A stretch of 10,799 nt of DNA from Gemmatimonadales bacterium (GCA_030601605.1 JAUVTI010000053.1:1-10799); one strand, 5' to 3'; counted from the first letter of the stretch, positions 1 to 7,612 are shown. A program made the numbers and translations. Notes: a model not told the origin generated them from the letters alone.

Positions 1-1
1 C

Positions 2-1144
2 GTTCTGGCGGTTTCCGGCATGTCCGGCTTCGCGCTCGGCGTGGCGTTCTTCGTCTGGGTTGGGATCTTCAACGTGATGCTGATCGCCCAGTTTTGGGCG
101 TTCGCCAACGACGTGTACACCACCGACGCGGGCAAGCGGCTGTTCCCCATCGTGGGTGTCGGCGCGTCGGCAGGCGCGGTGGTGGGCAGCTACATCCCGA
201 ACCTGCTGAGTGGCGTCGGGATCTACCAGCTCTTCATCCTCGCGGCGGTGTTCCTTATCATCGCGGCTGTCATAACGAACGTGGTGGACTCTCGGGAGCG
301 CTACAGGACCGAGGCGTACCTGCCGGACCCGTTCACGACGGGGACGATGCCAGCGGCCACCGGCCAGTTCCGAGCGGCGACCGGAGAATTCAGGGTTCCG
401 GAGGTCGACTACAAGAGGGAGAGCGGGGTCTTCCAGGTCGTGAAGCCCGGCGAGGAACCGCAGGTCGAGCCGCCGGAGCCGGAGTCCGAGGGCGGCGCAT
501 TCCAGCTGGTCTTCCGCAGTCGCTACCTGATCATGATAGCGCTGCTGATCCTCCTGCTCAACTGGGTCAACACCAACGGCGAGTACATCCTGGGGCGAAC
601 CGTGAAGACCCTCACGGAGCAGTCGGTGGCTGCCGCGGGGGGCGGTCCGGAGGATGTCCAGGCACGGATCGCGAGCTTCTATTCGACGTTCTTCACCGTC
701 GTGAACGTCGTGGGACTCCTGCTGCAGGCATTCGTGGTGTCGCGGATCATCAAGTACGCGGGAGTCCGTCGGGCGCTGCTGTTCCTCCCGGTGATTGCAC
801 TCATCGGCTACTCGGTGATCGCCTTCGTGCCGATTCTGGCGGTGATCCGGTGGATCAAGACCGCGGAGAACTCCACGGACTACTCGCTCAACAACACCGT
901 GCGCCAGATGTTGTTCCTGCCTACGACGCGCGAGGAGAAGTACAAGGCCAAACAGGCCATCGACTCCTTCTTCTGGCGGGCCGGTGACGTGCTGTCGGCA
1001 GTCGTCGTCGCCGTCGGCGCAAACCTGCTCATGTTGAGCACGGGTGGGTTCGCCATGGTGAACGTGGCGCTGGTTGCGATCTGGCTCGTGCTGGCGGTGC
1101 TGGTCGGGCGGCGCTACGACCGGCTGGCGGCGGCAACCACCTAA
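2..1144 (+). CDS. NTP/NDP-exchange (Npt1/Npt2-like) transporter, 5' end cut by window
   Basis: This is the C-terminal part of a polytopic membrane transporter; the frame is open to the left edge, so the true start lies outside the window. The first visible ATG (base 20) lies just before a membrane helix and is unlikely to be the start. About eight hydrophobic segments are visible (for example residues 3-25, 42-62, 66-88, 167-183, 222-243 and 250-276, counted from the ATG at 20). A hydrophilic loop of about 75 residues (90-165) splits them and contains a perfect AATG[Q/E]FR tandem repeat. The segment LFLP...K..AK.AID....RAGD (298-323) also occurs in the convergent neighbour (LFTP...K..KALVD...RLGD), so the two are homologous. 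Such transporters belong to the MFS-related ATP/ADP carrier family; the substrate here is unknown and need not be a nucleotide. The stop codon overlaps the neighbour's stop. An unrelated MFS permease is the alternative. Confidence 0.75.
   Translation, partial: VLAVSGMSGFALGVAFFVWVGIFNVMLIAQFWAFANDVYTTDAGKRLFPIVGVGASAGAVVGSYIPNLLSGVGIYQLFILAAVFLIIAAVITNVVDSRERYRTEAYLPDPFTTGTMPAATGQFRAATGEFRVPEVDYKRESGVFQVVKPGEEPQVEPPEPESEGGAFQLVFRSRYLIMIALLILLLNWVNTNGEYILGRTVKTLTEQSVAAAGGGPEDVQARIASFYSTFFTVVNVVGLLLQAFVVSRIIKYAGVRRALLFLPVIALIGYSVIAFVPILAVIRWIKTAENSTDYSLNNTVRQMLFLPTTREEKYKAKQAIDSFFWRAGDVLSAVVVAVGANLLMLSTGGFAMVNVALVAIWLVLAVLVGRRYDRLAAATT
353..394 (+). repeat. Two tandem 21-bp in-frame repeats encoding AATG[Q/E]FR
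   Basis: Bases 353-373 and 374-394 encode AATGQFR and AATGEFR back to back in the cytoplasm- or periplasm-facing loop of the first transporter. Looser versions (SGVFQ and GGAFQ) follow in the same loop. The third codon positions differ between the copies, so the duplication is not recent or is kept by selection on the protein. Confidence 0.7.
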
Positions 1145-3420
1145 CCGTCGTCCGACTCCCCGCTCTTCTCCCGCCGCAGCCTCTTCAGCTCCTCGAGGTT
1201 CATCACGATCGAGTGCTGGGAGTGGAGCAGATTCTGCAGGATCTCGTTCGTGGGACGTGACTCCCGCCGCCTGGGTCGGTTGTCTTCCAGGAAGGGCCAC
1301 AGCGCCTCCCTCAGGTCCTCTCGCAGCGCCGTCTCCAGGTACTCCAGTGCGGTCCCGCGCAGCATCATGTCGGTGGTGTGGAGACCGCGGAAGGCGATCT
1401 TGAGCGGTTGGCGCGGCAGCACCAGCGACAGCACCGTGAACACGTGCTCCAGGCTGCGGTTGGCGCGCTCGCTCAGCACTTCGTCCACCACGGGAGACCA
1501 CTGATCGTCCTCCATGGCGTCGAGCAGGCGGTGGCTCTCCCACACGCCCCTGTCCACCGCCACCTCACGGATGACCGCGGCGTAAACTCGGTCCTCGCTC
1601 ACTCCCAGCTGGGGATTGAGTTCCAGCAACCGCACCAGGGCCCGGCCGCAGCGGTAGCGCACCTCGAAGCGCACGTCGTCGAGTCCCCGGAACAGGCCGT
1701 CGAGTGCTCGCTCGGTGGGGCTCGCCACCAGAACCAGGGGCAGCCTGCGCCGGACAGCGAACTCCTCGTCCTTGTCGAGGAGGTGGTCCACCAGCTGCCC
1801 GGTCGCTTCGGCGGCCACTTCGCGCAGCGTGACGAGCACGTCGGCCACCACGTCCTGCCACGCCAGCAGCGGAACGACGTGCGGCACCAGCGCCTGGGTG
1901 ATTGGCCCCGCCTTCAGGGCCCTTCGAACGCGCTTCGCATCGCGCGACCGGAGCTCCACGATCCGCTCCATTTCGGGATCGAGTTGCTGGGGCTGCATCT
2001 GCGGCACCGGCCGCTCGCCCGACACCGCTGCCGCCGCGGCCTCGTGCGCCACCGCCTCCAGCTCGGCGGTATAGGGCTGCCCCGCCTGAGTGAGGCCCAG
2101 CGTCCCCGCGGAGAGGAGGACCGCAGTGCGCGTGGCGATGTCCTGGACGTCGTCCAGTTCCAGGTCGACCGCGCGCGAGAGGAGACTCTTCTCCAGTGTC
2201 GTCACGTAGCCGCGGTGCAACCGACTGGCCACGACCACGCCGGCGATGGAGAGCAGGATGGCGAGCCCGAGCAACACGTTGGTGACGCCCGCCGCGGCGA
2301 CTACCAGGGTCAGCTGCACGATTGCACTGCCGGCAATGTCGCCCAGGCGCACGACACCGACGTCCACCAGCGCCTTGGTCGACCGCTTGTCCTGCGGCTG
2401 AAGGGGCGTGAACAGCAGTTCGTATCCCGTGCGGTAGAGCCCGTTGCGGGTCACTTGCTCCACGCCGCGAGCCGCCGCCGCCGAGGGCAGCCCCGGGATC
2501 AACATGGCCGCCGCGCTCCCGAGGCCGGCCGCAGTCGGCAGCAGCCCCACCGTGCGGGTGAGACCGAGCCGCTGCAGCAGCACGCGGGCACCAACAGCCT
2601 GAACGATGACAGTGAGGAACGATGCGCCGGCGTAGAACACGGCAAAGAAGCGCAGCAGGTCGTCGCCCCTGCCGATGGTACCCGTGGCGCGCACCTTGAA
2701 GACGTAGTCGATGAAGACCTCGCTCACAGCGGCCAGCAACACCAGCGCCACCAGCCCGCGCAGGTACGGCGTCGCGGCAATGACCTTGAGCCCCGACCGC
2801 GCCGGCGTTGGATCGGCCTGCTTCCGGGCGGGCCCAAGAGGCCGTCGCTGCCGCTCCGCGGGGACACCGAGCACGAGGATCGCGCACAGCAGGTGTATCC
2901 CCGCGAGAATCGGGAACATCGTCTCCATCGTGAACAGCACGGCCACTCGCTCTGCCAGCAGGCCGCCCAGAAGCCCGCCCACGGTGGCGCCCGCCGCTAT
3001 GCGGCCCACGTAGCGCTTGGCGGTGCGCGGGTCGAAACGCTCGTTCACCACCGACCAGAACCCGGAGATGAGCACCGCACCCAGTGCGGCGTAGTGGAGG
3101 TAGAACATCACCGCGATGGGACGACGGAACTGGTACACGAGCAGCCATTCCACGATCAACAGCCCGGCGCTCGCCGCGAACGCGGCGGGCACCAGCCGCC
3201 CCGGGCCGACCGCCGCCATCCGGCGCGAGGCCAGAAGCGCAACTGCCATCGATACCAACGCCGACACCATGACCATGCGCGGCAGCGCCGACACATCGAA
3301 AGTGGACAGGAACAGGGCGTCGCGGGTGGCCTTCGCCGCCATCTGGAAAGCGATCATGGCGGTCGCGGTAACCACCGCGGCTACGACTGCTGTCTTGGTG
3401 GCGCGATCGGCGGAACTCAA
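1141..3420 (-). CDS. NTP/NDP-exchange-type transporter with HEAT-like C-terminal domain
   Basis: The protein has 759 residues. Residues 1 to about 405 contain roughly a dozen hydrophobic helices and the family-like N-terminal pattern AAKATRDALFLSTF...LPRMVMVSA (about residues 28-50). Residues 337-361 (FTPLQPQDKR...KALVD...RLGD) match the equivalent region of the convergent gene. After the last membrane helix comes about 350 residues of soluble, Leu/Arg/Glu-rich helices. Residues of roughly 500-615 look like HEAT repeats (ALVPHVVPLLAWQDVV, then further helix pairs), which are usually protein-binding scaffolds. Npt1/Npt2-like transporters in free-living bacteria are known to carry such helical extensions. 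The start is a TTG at 3420, supported by an AGGAG ribosome site (3427-3431) with 6-base spacing. The transported substrate cannot be read from the sequence. Confidence 0.78.
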   Translation of the reverse strand: MSSADRATKTAVVAAVVTATAMIAFQMAAKATRDALFLSTFDVSALPRMVMVSALVSMAVALLASRRMAAVGPGRLVPAAFAASAGLLIVEWLLVYQFRRPIAVMFYLHYAALGAVLISGFWSVVNERFDPRTAKRYVGRIAAGATVGGLLGGLLAERVAVLFTMETMFPILAGIHLLCAILVLGVPAERQRRPLGPARKQADPTPARSGLKVIAATPYLRGLVALVLLAAVSEVFIDYVFKVRATGTIGRGDDLLRFFAVFYAGASFLTVIVQAVGARVLLQRLGLTRTVGLLPTAAGLGSAAAMLIPGLPSAAAARGVEQVTRNGLYRTGYELLFTPLQPQDKRSTKALVDVGVVRLGDIAGSAIVQLTLVVAAAGVTNVLLGLAILLSIAGVVVASRLHRGYVTTLEKSLLSRAVDLELDDVQDIATRTAVLLSAGTLGLTQAGQPYTAELEAVAHEAAAAAVSGERPVPQMQPQQLDPEMERIVELRSRDAKRVRRALKAGPITQALVPHVVPLLAWQDVVADVLVTLREVAAEATGQLVDHLLDKDEEFAVRRRLPLVLVASPTERALDGLFRGLDDVRFEVRYRCGRALVRLLELNPQLGVSEDRVYAAVIREVAVDRGVWESHRLLDAMEDDQWSPVVDEVLSERANRSLEHVFTVLSLVLPRQPLKIAFRGLHTTDMMLRGTALEYLETALREDLREALWPFLEDNRPRRRESRPTNEILQNLLHSQHSIVMNLEELKRLRREKSGESDDG

Positions 3421-3539
3421 CGGCCTCTCCTCACGGGATCCCCTAAACTAGTGGGTGGGCGCGGGAACGCGACCGCCCGCAGCACTTGACGCGGCGGGGT
3501 CCTCTGGCGAACCCTAATGTTCGCCCAAACACCGTACAC
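3421..3539. promoter_or_regulatory. Divergent intergenic region between transporter and cyclophilin
   Basis: This stretch must hold promoters for both directions. Leftward, TAGTTT (complement of 3445-3450) could be a -10 element, but no convincing -35 lies 17 bases upstream. Rightward, TTGACG at 3486-3491 resembles a -35, but the nearest -10-like sequence (TAATGT, 3515-3520) is 23 bases away, which is too far for a classical promoter. An imperfect hairpin, GGGCGCG-GGAA-CGCGACC (3457-3474), sits in the middle and might be an operator or part of the leader. No boundary here is certain. Confidence 0.35.
3427..3431 (-). promoter_or_regulatory. Ribosome binding site fixing a TTG start
   Basis: AGGAG (minus strand) lies 6 bases before the TTG at 3420. 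The good spacing and lack of a nearby ATG support TTG as the start of the HEAT-domain transporter. Confidence 0.75.
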
Positions 3540-4190
3540 GGAGGAAGCGCGAGACTCAAGCACTGTTCGATCGTATGCGGCGCACTGGCCGCGCTGCTCA
3601 CAGCCTGCCAGGGGGGAGGAGGCCAACGCGAGACGGCCCAACCGGCTGGCGAGGCGGACGCGCCCGACCCGGCGCCTACCGTCGTCCTCGAGACCAGCAA
3701 GGGCCGCATCGTATTGCAGCTCGACCGCGAGAAGGCACCCGTCACGGTGGCCAACTTCGTGGCTCACGTGCAGATCGGCTTCTACAACGGGCTCTCGTTC
3801 CACAGAGTGCGCCCCGGGTTCATGATTCAGGCCGGCAAGTACACCGCCGAGATGCAGGGCCGGTCGAGCTCGGCTGGCAACGTCATGAACGAAGCCGACA
3901 ACGGCCTGAGCAACCTGCGCGGAACCGTTGCGATGGCCCGCCTCCCCGACCCGCACAGCGCCACCACCCAGTTCTTCATCAACCTGGTGGACAACCAGAA
4001 GCTGGACTACGGCACGTTCTCGGACGGCTGGGGCTACGCCGTATTCGGACACGTGGTGGAGGGCATGGACGTGGTGGACGCGATAGCGGCGGTGCCGGCG
4101 CGGCGCGTGGGCCGCTTCGAGGCTCTCCCGATCGAGCCGGTCGTCATCACCAGCGCCTACGTGGCCGAAGCGGAAGAGGCGAGTCCCTAG
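3486..4190 (+). CDS. Lipoprotein cyclophilin-type peptidyl-prolyl cis-trans isomerase
   Basis: This enzyme would catalyse proline cis-trans isomerisation during folding of exported proteins and is probably lipid-anchored. A lipobox LLTAC ends a hydrophobic stretch, with the modified cysteine at residue 41 (codon 3606-3608), followed by a Gly/Pro/Ala-rich tether. The cyclophilin domain runs from about residue 60 to the end. It has FHRV.PGFMIQ with the catalytic Arg at residue 107, ATTQFFINL and YAVFGHVVEGMDVVD, all typical of bacterial PpiA/PpiB proteins. The start is uncertain. TTG at 3486 opens the frame but has no ribosome site and gives an overlong n-region. A perfect GGAGG at 3540-3544 points to codon 3555, which is CTC rather than a normal start. 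The Mo/desulfurase fusion begins 14 bases after the stop, so the two are probably one operon. Confidence 0.88.
   Translation: MTRRGPLANPNVRPNTVHGGSARLKHCSIVCGALAALLTACQGGGGQRETAQPAGEADAPDPAPTVVLETSKGRIVLQLDREKAPVTVANFVAHVQIGFYNGLSFHRVRPGFMIQAGKYTAEMQGRSSSAGNVMNEADNGLSNLRGTVAMARLPDPHSATTQFFINLVDNQKLDYGTFSDGWGYAVFGHVVEGMDVVDAIAAVPARRVGRFEALPIEPVVITSAYVAEAEEASP
3540..3547 (+). promoter_or_regulatory. Strong ribosome binding site without a canonical start codon
   Basis: GGAGGAAG is the best Shine-Dalgarno match upstream of the cyclophilin signal peptide. The codon 10 bases after its GGAGG core is CTC (3555), immediately followed by AAG CAC, which reads like the Lys-His n-region of a lipoprotein signal. 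No ATG, GTG or TTG lies in frame between here and the hydrophobic core. Confidence 0.5.
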
Positions 4191-4204
4191 CGGGACAGGA
4201 CGGC

Positions 4205-7200
4205 ATGATGGACCCGGACCAGCTCGATTGGAAGAAGGGCATCTGCGGCATATGCCCGGCCGGCTGCTGGGTCGAGGTGGGGATGAGCGGCGGGAAGATC
4301 GAGGACATTCGCGCCGACACCGGACATCCTCTGGGAATGATCTGCCGGCGGGGCTCACACGCGCCGGAGATCATCCATTCCGAGCATCGTCTCCGGTACC
4401 CAATGAAGCGCGTGGGTCCCAAGGGGACCCACGAGTTCGAGCGCATCGGCTGGGACGAGGCGTACGACATCATCGTCGAGCGGCTGAACACGATCAAGCG
4501 GGAATCCGGTCCCGAGGCCATGTCCATCTACACCGGTCGCGGCGCGTTCGAGCTCTCGCTGTGCGACATGTTCCAGCCGAAGGGCGTTGCGGTTTCCTCG
4601 GCCTCGAACGTCCTGTTTCCGTTCGGTTCTCCCAATACGATGGGCGTGGGAGCGCTCTGCTACGTCTCGTTCGCGATGATCGCGCCCTCGGTGACGCTGG
4701 GACGGGTGCTGGTCAACATGTTCACGGACATGGAGAACGCGGAGATGCTCGTCGTGTGGGGCGCCAACCCCGCCACGGACTCCCCACCCCTGGACATGCA
4801 CCGGCTGGAGGCCGCCGCCAAGCGGGGCGCCGACATCGTCGTGATAGACCCGCGCCGCACCGAGACCGCGACCCGCACCGGCGCCCAATGGGTCCCGATC
4901 CGACCGGGGACGGACGGAGCGCTCGCGCTCAGCATGATCGAGGTGATGATCGACGAGGAGTTGTTCGACGAGCCCTTCGCCGAAGAGTGGTGCCACGGGT
5001 TCGCTGAGCTGGCTACCTACGTGCAGCACTTCCGGCCCGAGGTAGCCGAATCGATCACCGGCGTTCCGGCCGACACGATCCGCGACCTGGCACGCCGCGT
5101 CTGCAGCGCCGCGGGGGCTTGCCCGGTCATGTACACGGGCCTCGAGTACTCCAATAGCGGCATCCAGGCGATCCGGGCCGTCTTCACCCTGTTCGCGTTG
5201 GCCGGCCAGCTCGATGTCCCGGGCGGAATCGGTCTCGCGATGCTCGACTCGCACTTCCCGATCAACCGCTCGTGCAACCAGGAGAACCCCGATCTCGACC
5301 GGGCGGTAGCGCGCGAGACCTTCCCCATTTACTCGGACTGCCGCGGCGAGTCCCACGCCAGCGGCCTGGTCAAGTCGGTGCTCGAGGGTGAGCCGTACCG
5401 CATCCGGGGCCTCATCATCCACGGCGCGTCGCTCCTCACATCGTGGCCCGAAACGGCGGTGTGGCGGGAGACCCTGAGCAAGCTCGACTTTCTCGTGTGC
5501 GTGGACAGGCAGCTCACCGCCGACGCCGCGTGGGCCGACATCGTGCTCCCGGCGACCACCATGTTCGAGATCGAATCCTACATGGTGTACGGTCCCATCT
5601 TCCGCCTGCGTGAGAAGCTCATCGAGCCCGTGGGCGAGGCACGCAACGACTATCTCATCATGGCCGAGCTGGCCCGGCGGCTGGGATACGGACACCTCTA
5701 TCCGCAGACCGAGGAAGAGCTCGTGAGGTTCGCGCTGGAGGGCTCGGGCTACACGCCGGAGAGCGTGCGCGCAGCGGGCGGGTGGGTGAAGCTCCCGACG
5801 TCGATGATGGAGTACAAGAAGTGGGAGAAGGGGGGGCTGCGGGCGGATGGCGCGCCGGGGTTCGAGACACCAACGGGGAAGTTCGAGATCTGGTCGGCAA
5901 CCCTCGAGGAGTACGGATACGAGCCGCTCCCCAAGTACACCGAGCCCACAGAAGGCCCGATTGCGCGTCCGGACCTGGCGGACCGATTCCCGCTGGTGTT
6001 CAACTCCGGCGCGCGGCCGCACACCGACTTCCGGTCCCAGCACCACGGCATCGAGGGACTGGCGAAGGACAACCCGGAGCCAACCGTGGAGCTCAACACA
6101 GCGGACGCGGCGGCGCGTGACGTGAGCACCGGCGACCTCGTCGAGGTGCGCACTCCGCGGGGTTCGGTGCCGTTCAGGGCACGCGTTACCGACGACATCG
6201 TGCGCGGCGCGGTGGAGTGCAACATGGGCGGCGGCACGCCCGTAGGACCGAAGGCATGGCGGGAGTGGAACGTGAACGAGCTCACCGACCTGGGCAACTA
6301 CGACGAGGTGTCGGGCTTTCCCGTCTACAAGGCCCTGCTGTGCGACGTGGTCAAGGTGGCGGCCGGCACCGCGGCCACGCGGCGCACGGCGGCTCTCGCC
6401 GGTGATGCATGTGGCGCGGTGACGCTCGGCGCCCCCGCGGTCAGGAAACCGCCACGGAGCATCTACCTCGACAACAACGCGACGACCCGGGTCGCCGACG
6501 CGGTGCGCGAGGCCATGCTGCCCTTCCTGGATGCCACCCACGGGAACCCGTCGAGCATCCACGGGGTGGGCCGCGACGCGCGCGAGGGGGTGGAGAACGC
6601 GCGCCGCCAGGTTGCGCGACTCATCAACGCGCGGCCGCGGCGCATCACGTTCACCGGCGGCGGATCCGAGGCGGACAACCAGGCCCTGAAGGGCATGGCG
6701 TTCGCGAATCGGGAGAAGGGCGACCACATCATCACGAGCACCATCGAGCATCCGGCGGTACTCGAGACCTGCCGTTTCCTGGAGCGGACCGGATACCGCG
6801 TCACTTACCTGGACGTGGACGAGCACGGGCTCGTGCACCCGGAGACGCTGCGTGGAGCGCTGGCCCCGGAGACCATCCTGGTCTCCGTAATGATGGCGAA
6901 CAACGAGGTCGGGACCATCCAACCGATCGCCGACCTGTGCGCGGTGGCCCACGAGCACGGCGTGCCATTCCACACCGATGCGGTGCAGGCGGCCGGGAAG
7001 ATCCCGATCGACGTCGAGAGCCTCGGCGTTGACCTGCTCACCCTGTCCGGCCACAAGTTCCACGGGCCCAAGGGAGTCGGAGTGCTGTACGTGAGACGGG
7101 GCGTCGAACTGGACCCGCTGATTCACGGCGGCAAGCAGGAAGGCGGACTGCGCGCGGGGACGGAAAACGTGCCGGCCATCGTGGGCATGGGCAAGGCGGC

Positions 7201-7612
7201 CGAGTTGGCACTACGGGCGGCGCAGGACACCGAACAGTTGCGGCGGCTGCGTGACCGGCTGGAGTCGGGAATTCGGGAACTGATCCCCGGCGCGACGCTG
7301 AACGGCGAGCCGGAGCGGCGTCTCCCCAATACCCTCAATCTGACGCTGCCAGGACTGCGGGGAGAGTCGGTGGTCGTAGCCCTCGATCAGCACGGCATCT
7401 CGCTCTCATCGGGATCGGCCTGCAAGTCGGGCTCGCCGGAGCCGACTCACGTGCTGCTTGCCATGGGCCGCGGTGCCGAGGACGTGCACTGCTCCGTGCG
7501 GTTTTCCCTCTCCGCAGAGACGACCGAACGGGACGTCGACGACACAGTGTCCGCTCTCGAGCAGGTGCTGGAGGAGATGGAGACCACCGTCCGATTCCTG
7601 CCCTGCAAGTGA
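4205..7612 (+). CDS. Fusion: molybdopterin oxidoreductase + NifS/IscS-type cysteine desulfurase
   Basis: One 1,135-residue frame carries two whole enzymes. Residues 1-720 form a CISM-type molybdopterin oxidoreductase. It has a [4Fe-4S] motif C14-x2-C17-x3-C21-x25-C47 followed by RRG, the cofactor-binding stretch GANPATDSPP with IDPRRTETA, and a C-terminal dinucleotide-binding domain from about residue 595 (FPLVFNSG.RPHTDFRSQ). Cys152 in GSPNTMGVGALCYVSF lies where thiosulfate/polysulfide reductases and formate dehydrogenases place the Mo ligand. After a linker (about 721-752) comes a complete cysteine desulfurase (753-1135): YLDNNATT, FTGGGSEADN, EHPAV, HTDAVQAAGK, the PLP lysine K951 in SGHKFHGPKG and the catalytic C1073 in SSGSACKSG. 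It converts cysteine to alanine and an enzyme-bound persulfide. There is no Tat or Sec signal, so it should be cytoplasmic. ATG at 4205 or 4208 both fit; AGGA at 4197-4200 is better spaced for 4208. The Mo substrate is unknown. Confidence 0.93.
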   Translation: MMDPDQLDWKKGICGICPAGCWVEVGMSGGKIEDIRADTGHPLGMICRRGSHAPEIIHSEHRLRYPMKRVGPKGTHEFERIGWDEAYDIIVERLNTIKRESGPEAMSIYTGRGAFELSLCDMFQPKGVAVSSASNVLFPFGSPNTMGVGALCYVSFAMIAPSVTLGRVLVNMFTDMENAEMLVVWGANPATDSPPLDMHRLEAAAKRGADIVVIDPRRTETATRTGAQWVPIRPGTDGALALSMIEVMIDEELFDEPFAEEWCHGFAELATYVQHFRPEVAESITGVPADTIRDLARRVCSAAGACPVMYTGLEYSNSGIQAIRAVFTLFALAGQLDVPGGIGLAMLDSHFPINRSCNQENPDLDRAVARETFPIYSDCRGESHASGLVKSVLEGEPYRIRGLIIHGASLLTSWPETAVWRETLSKLDFLVCVDRQLTADAAWADIVLPATTMFEIESYMVYGPIFRLREKLIEPVGEARNDYLIMAELARRLGYGHLYPQTEEELVRFALEGSGYTPESVRAAGGWVKLPTSMMEYKKWEKGGLRADGAPGFETPTGKFEIWSATLEEYGYEPLPKYTEPTEGPIARPDLADRFPLVFNSGARPHTDFRSQHHGIEGLAKDNPEPTVELNTADAAARDVSTGDLVEVRTPRGSVPFRARVTDDIVRGAVECNMGGGTPVGPKAWREWNVNELTDLGNYDEVSGFPVYKALLCDVVKVAAGTAATRRTAALAGDACGAVTLGAPAVRKPPRSIYLDNNATTRVADAVREAMLPFLDATHGNPSSIHGVGRDAREGVENARRQVARLINARPRRITFTGGGSEADNQALKGMAFANREKGDHIITSTIEHPAVLETCRFLERTGYRVTYLDVDEHGLVHPETLRGALAPETILVSVMMANNEVGTIQPIADLCAVAHEHGVPFHTDAVQAAGKIPIDVESLGVDLLTLSGHKFHGPKGVGVLYVRRGVELDPLIHGGKQEGGLRAGTENVPAIVGMGKAAELALRAAQDTEQLRRLRDRLESGIRELIPGATLNGEPERRLPNTLNLTLPGLRGESVVVALDQHGISLSSGSACKSGSPEPTHVLLAMGRGAEDVHCSVRFSLSAETTERDVDDTVSALEQVLEEMETTVRFLPCK

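Noticed and set aside
1378..3489. 703-codon plus-strand open frame opposite the HEAT-domain transporter
   Set aside because: It is rich in His, Arg, Gln and Gly with no domain or hydrophobic core, as expected for the antisense of a GC-rich gene. The minus-strand gene has a recognisable family, a ribosome site and membrane helices.
3486..3520. Sigma70 promoter TTGACG ... TAATGT before the cyclophilin
   Set aside because: The two elements are 23 bases apart and the hexamer at the normal distance (GAACCC) is a poor -10. It is kept only as a weak possibility in the intergenic entry.
3575..4204. Upstream in-frame extension of the Mo/desulfurase gene from an ATG at 3575
   Set aside because: This part overlaps the cyclophilin gene in another frame and translates to Arg/Gly/Pro-rich shadow sequence. 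The real protein begins at 4205 or 4208, just before the iron-sulfur motif and after an AGGA site.
3417..4358. 313-codon minus-strand open frame across the cyclophilin gene
   Set aside because: It is Arg/His/Pro-rich without domains and lies opposite a well-supported cyclophilin; it looks like a codon-bias shadow.
4355..7126. 923-codon minus-strand open frame opposite the Mo/desulfurase gene
   Set aside because: It is a low-complexity, charged antisense translation with no motif. The plus strand encodes two enzyme domains with all key residues.
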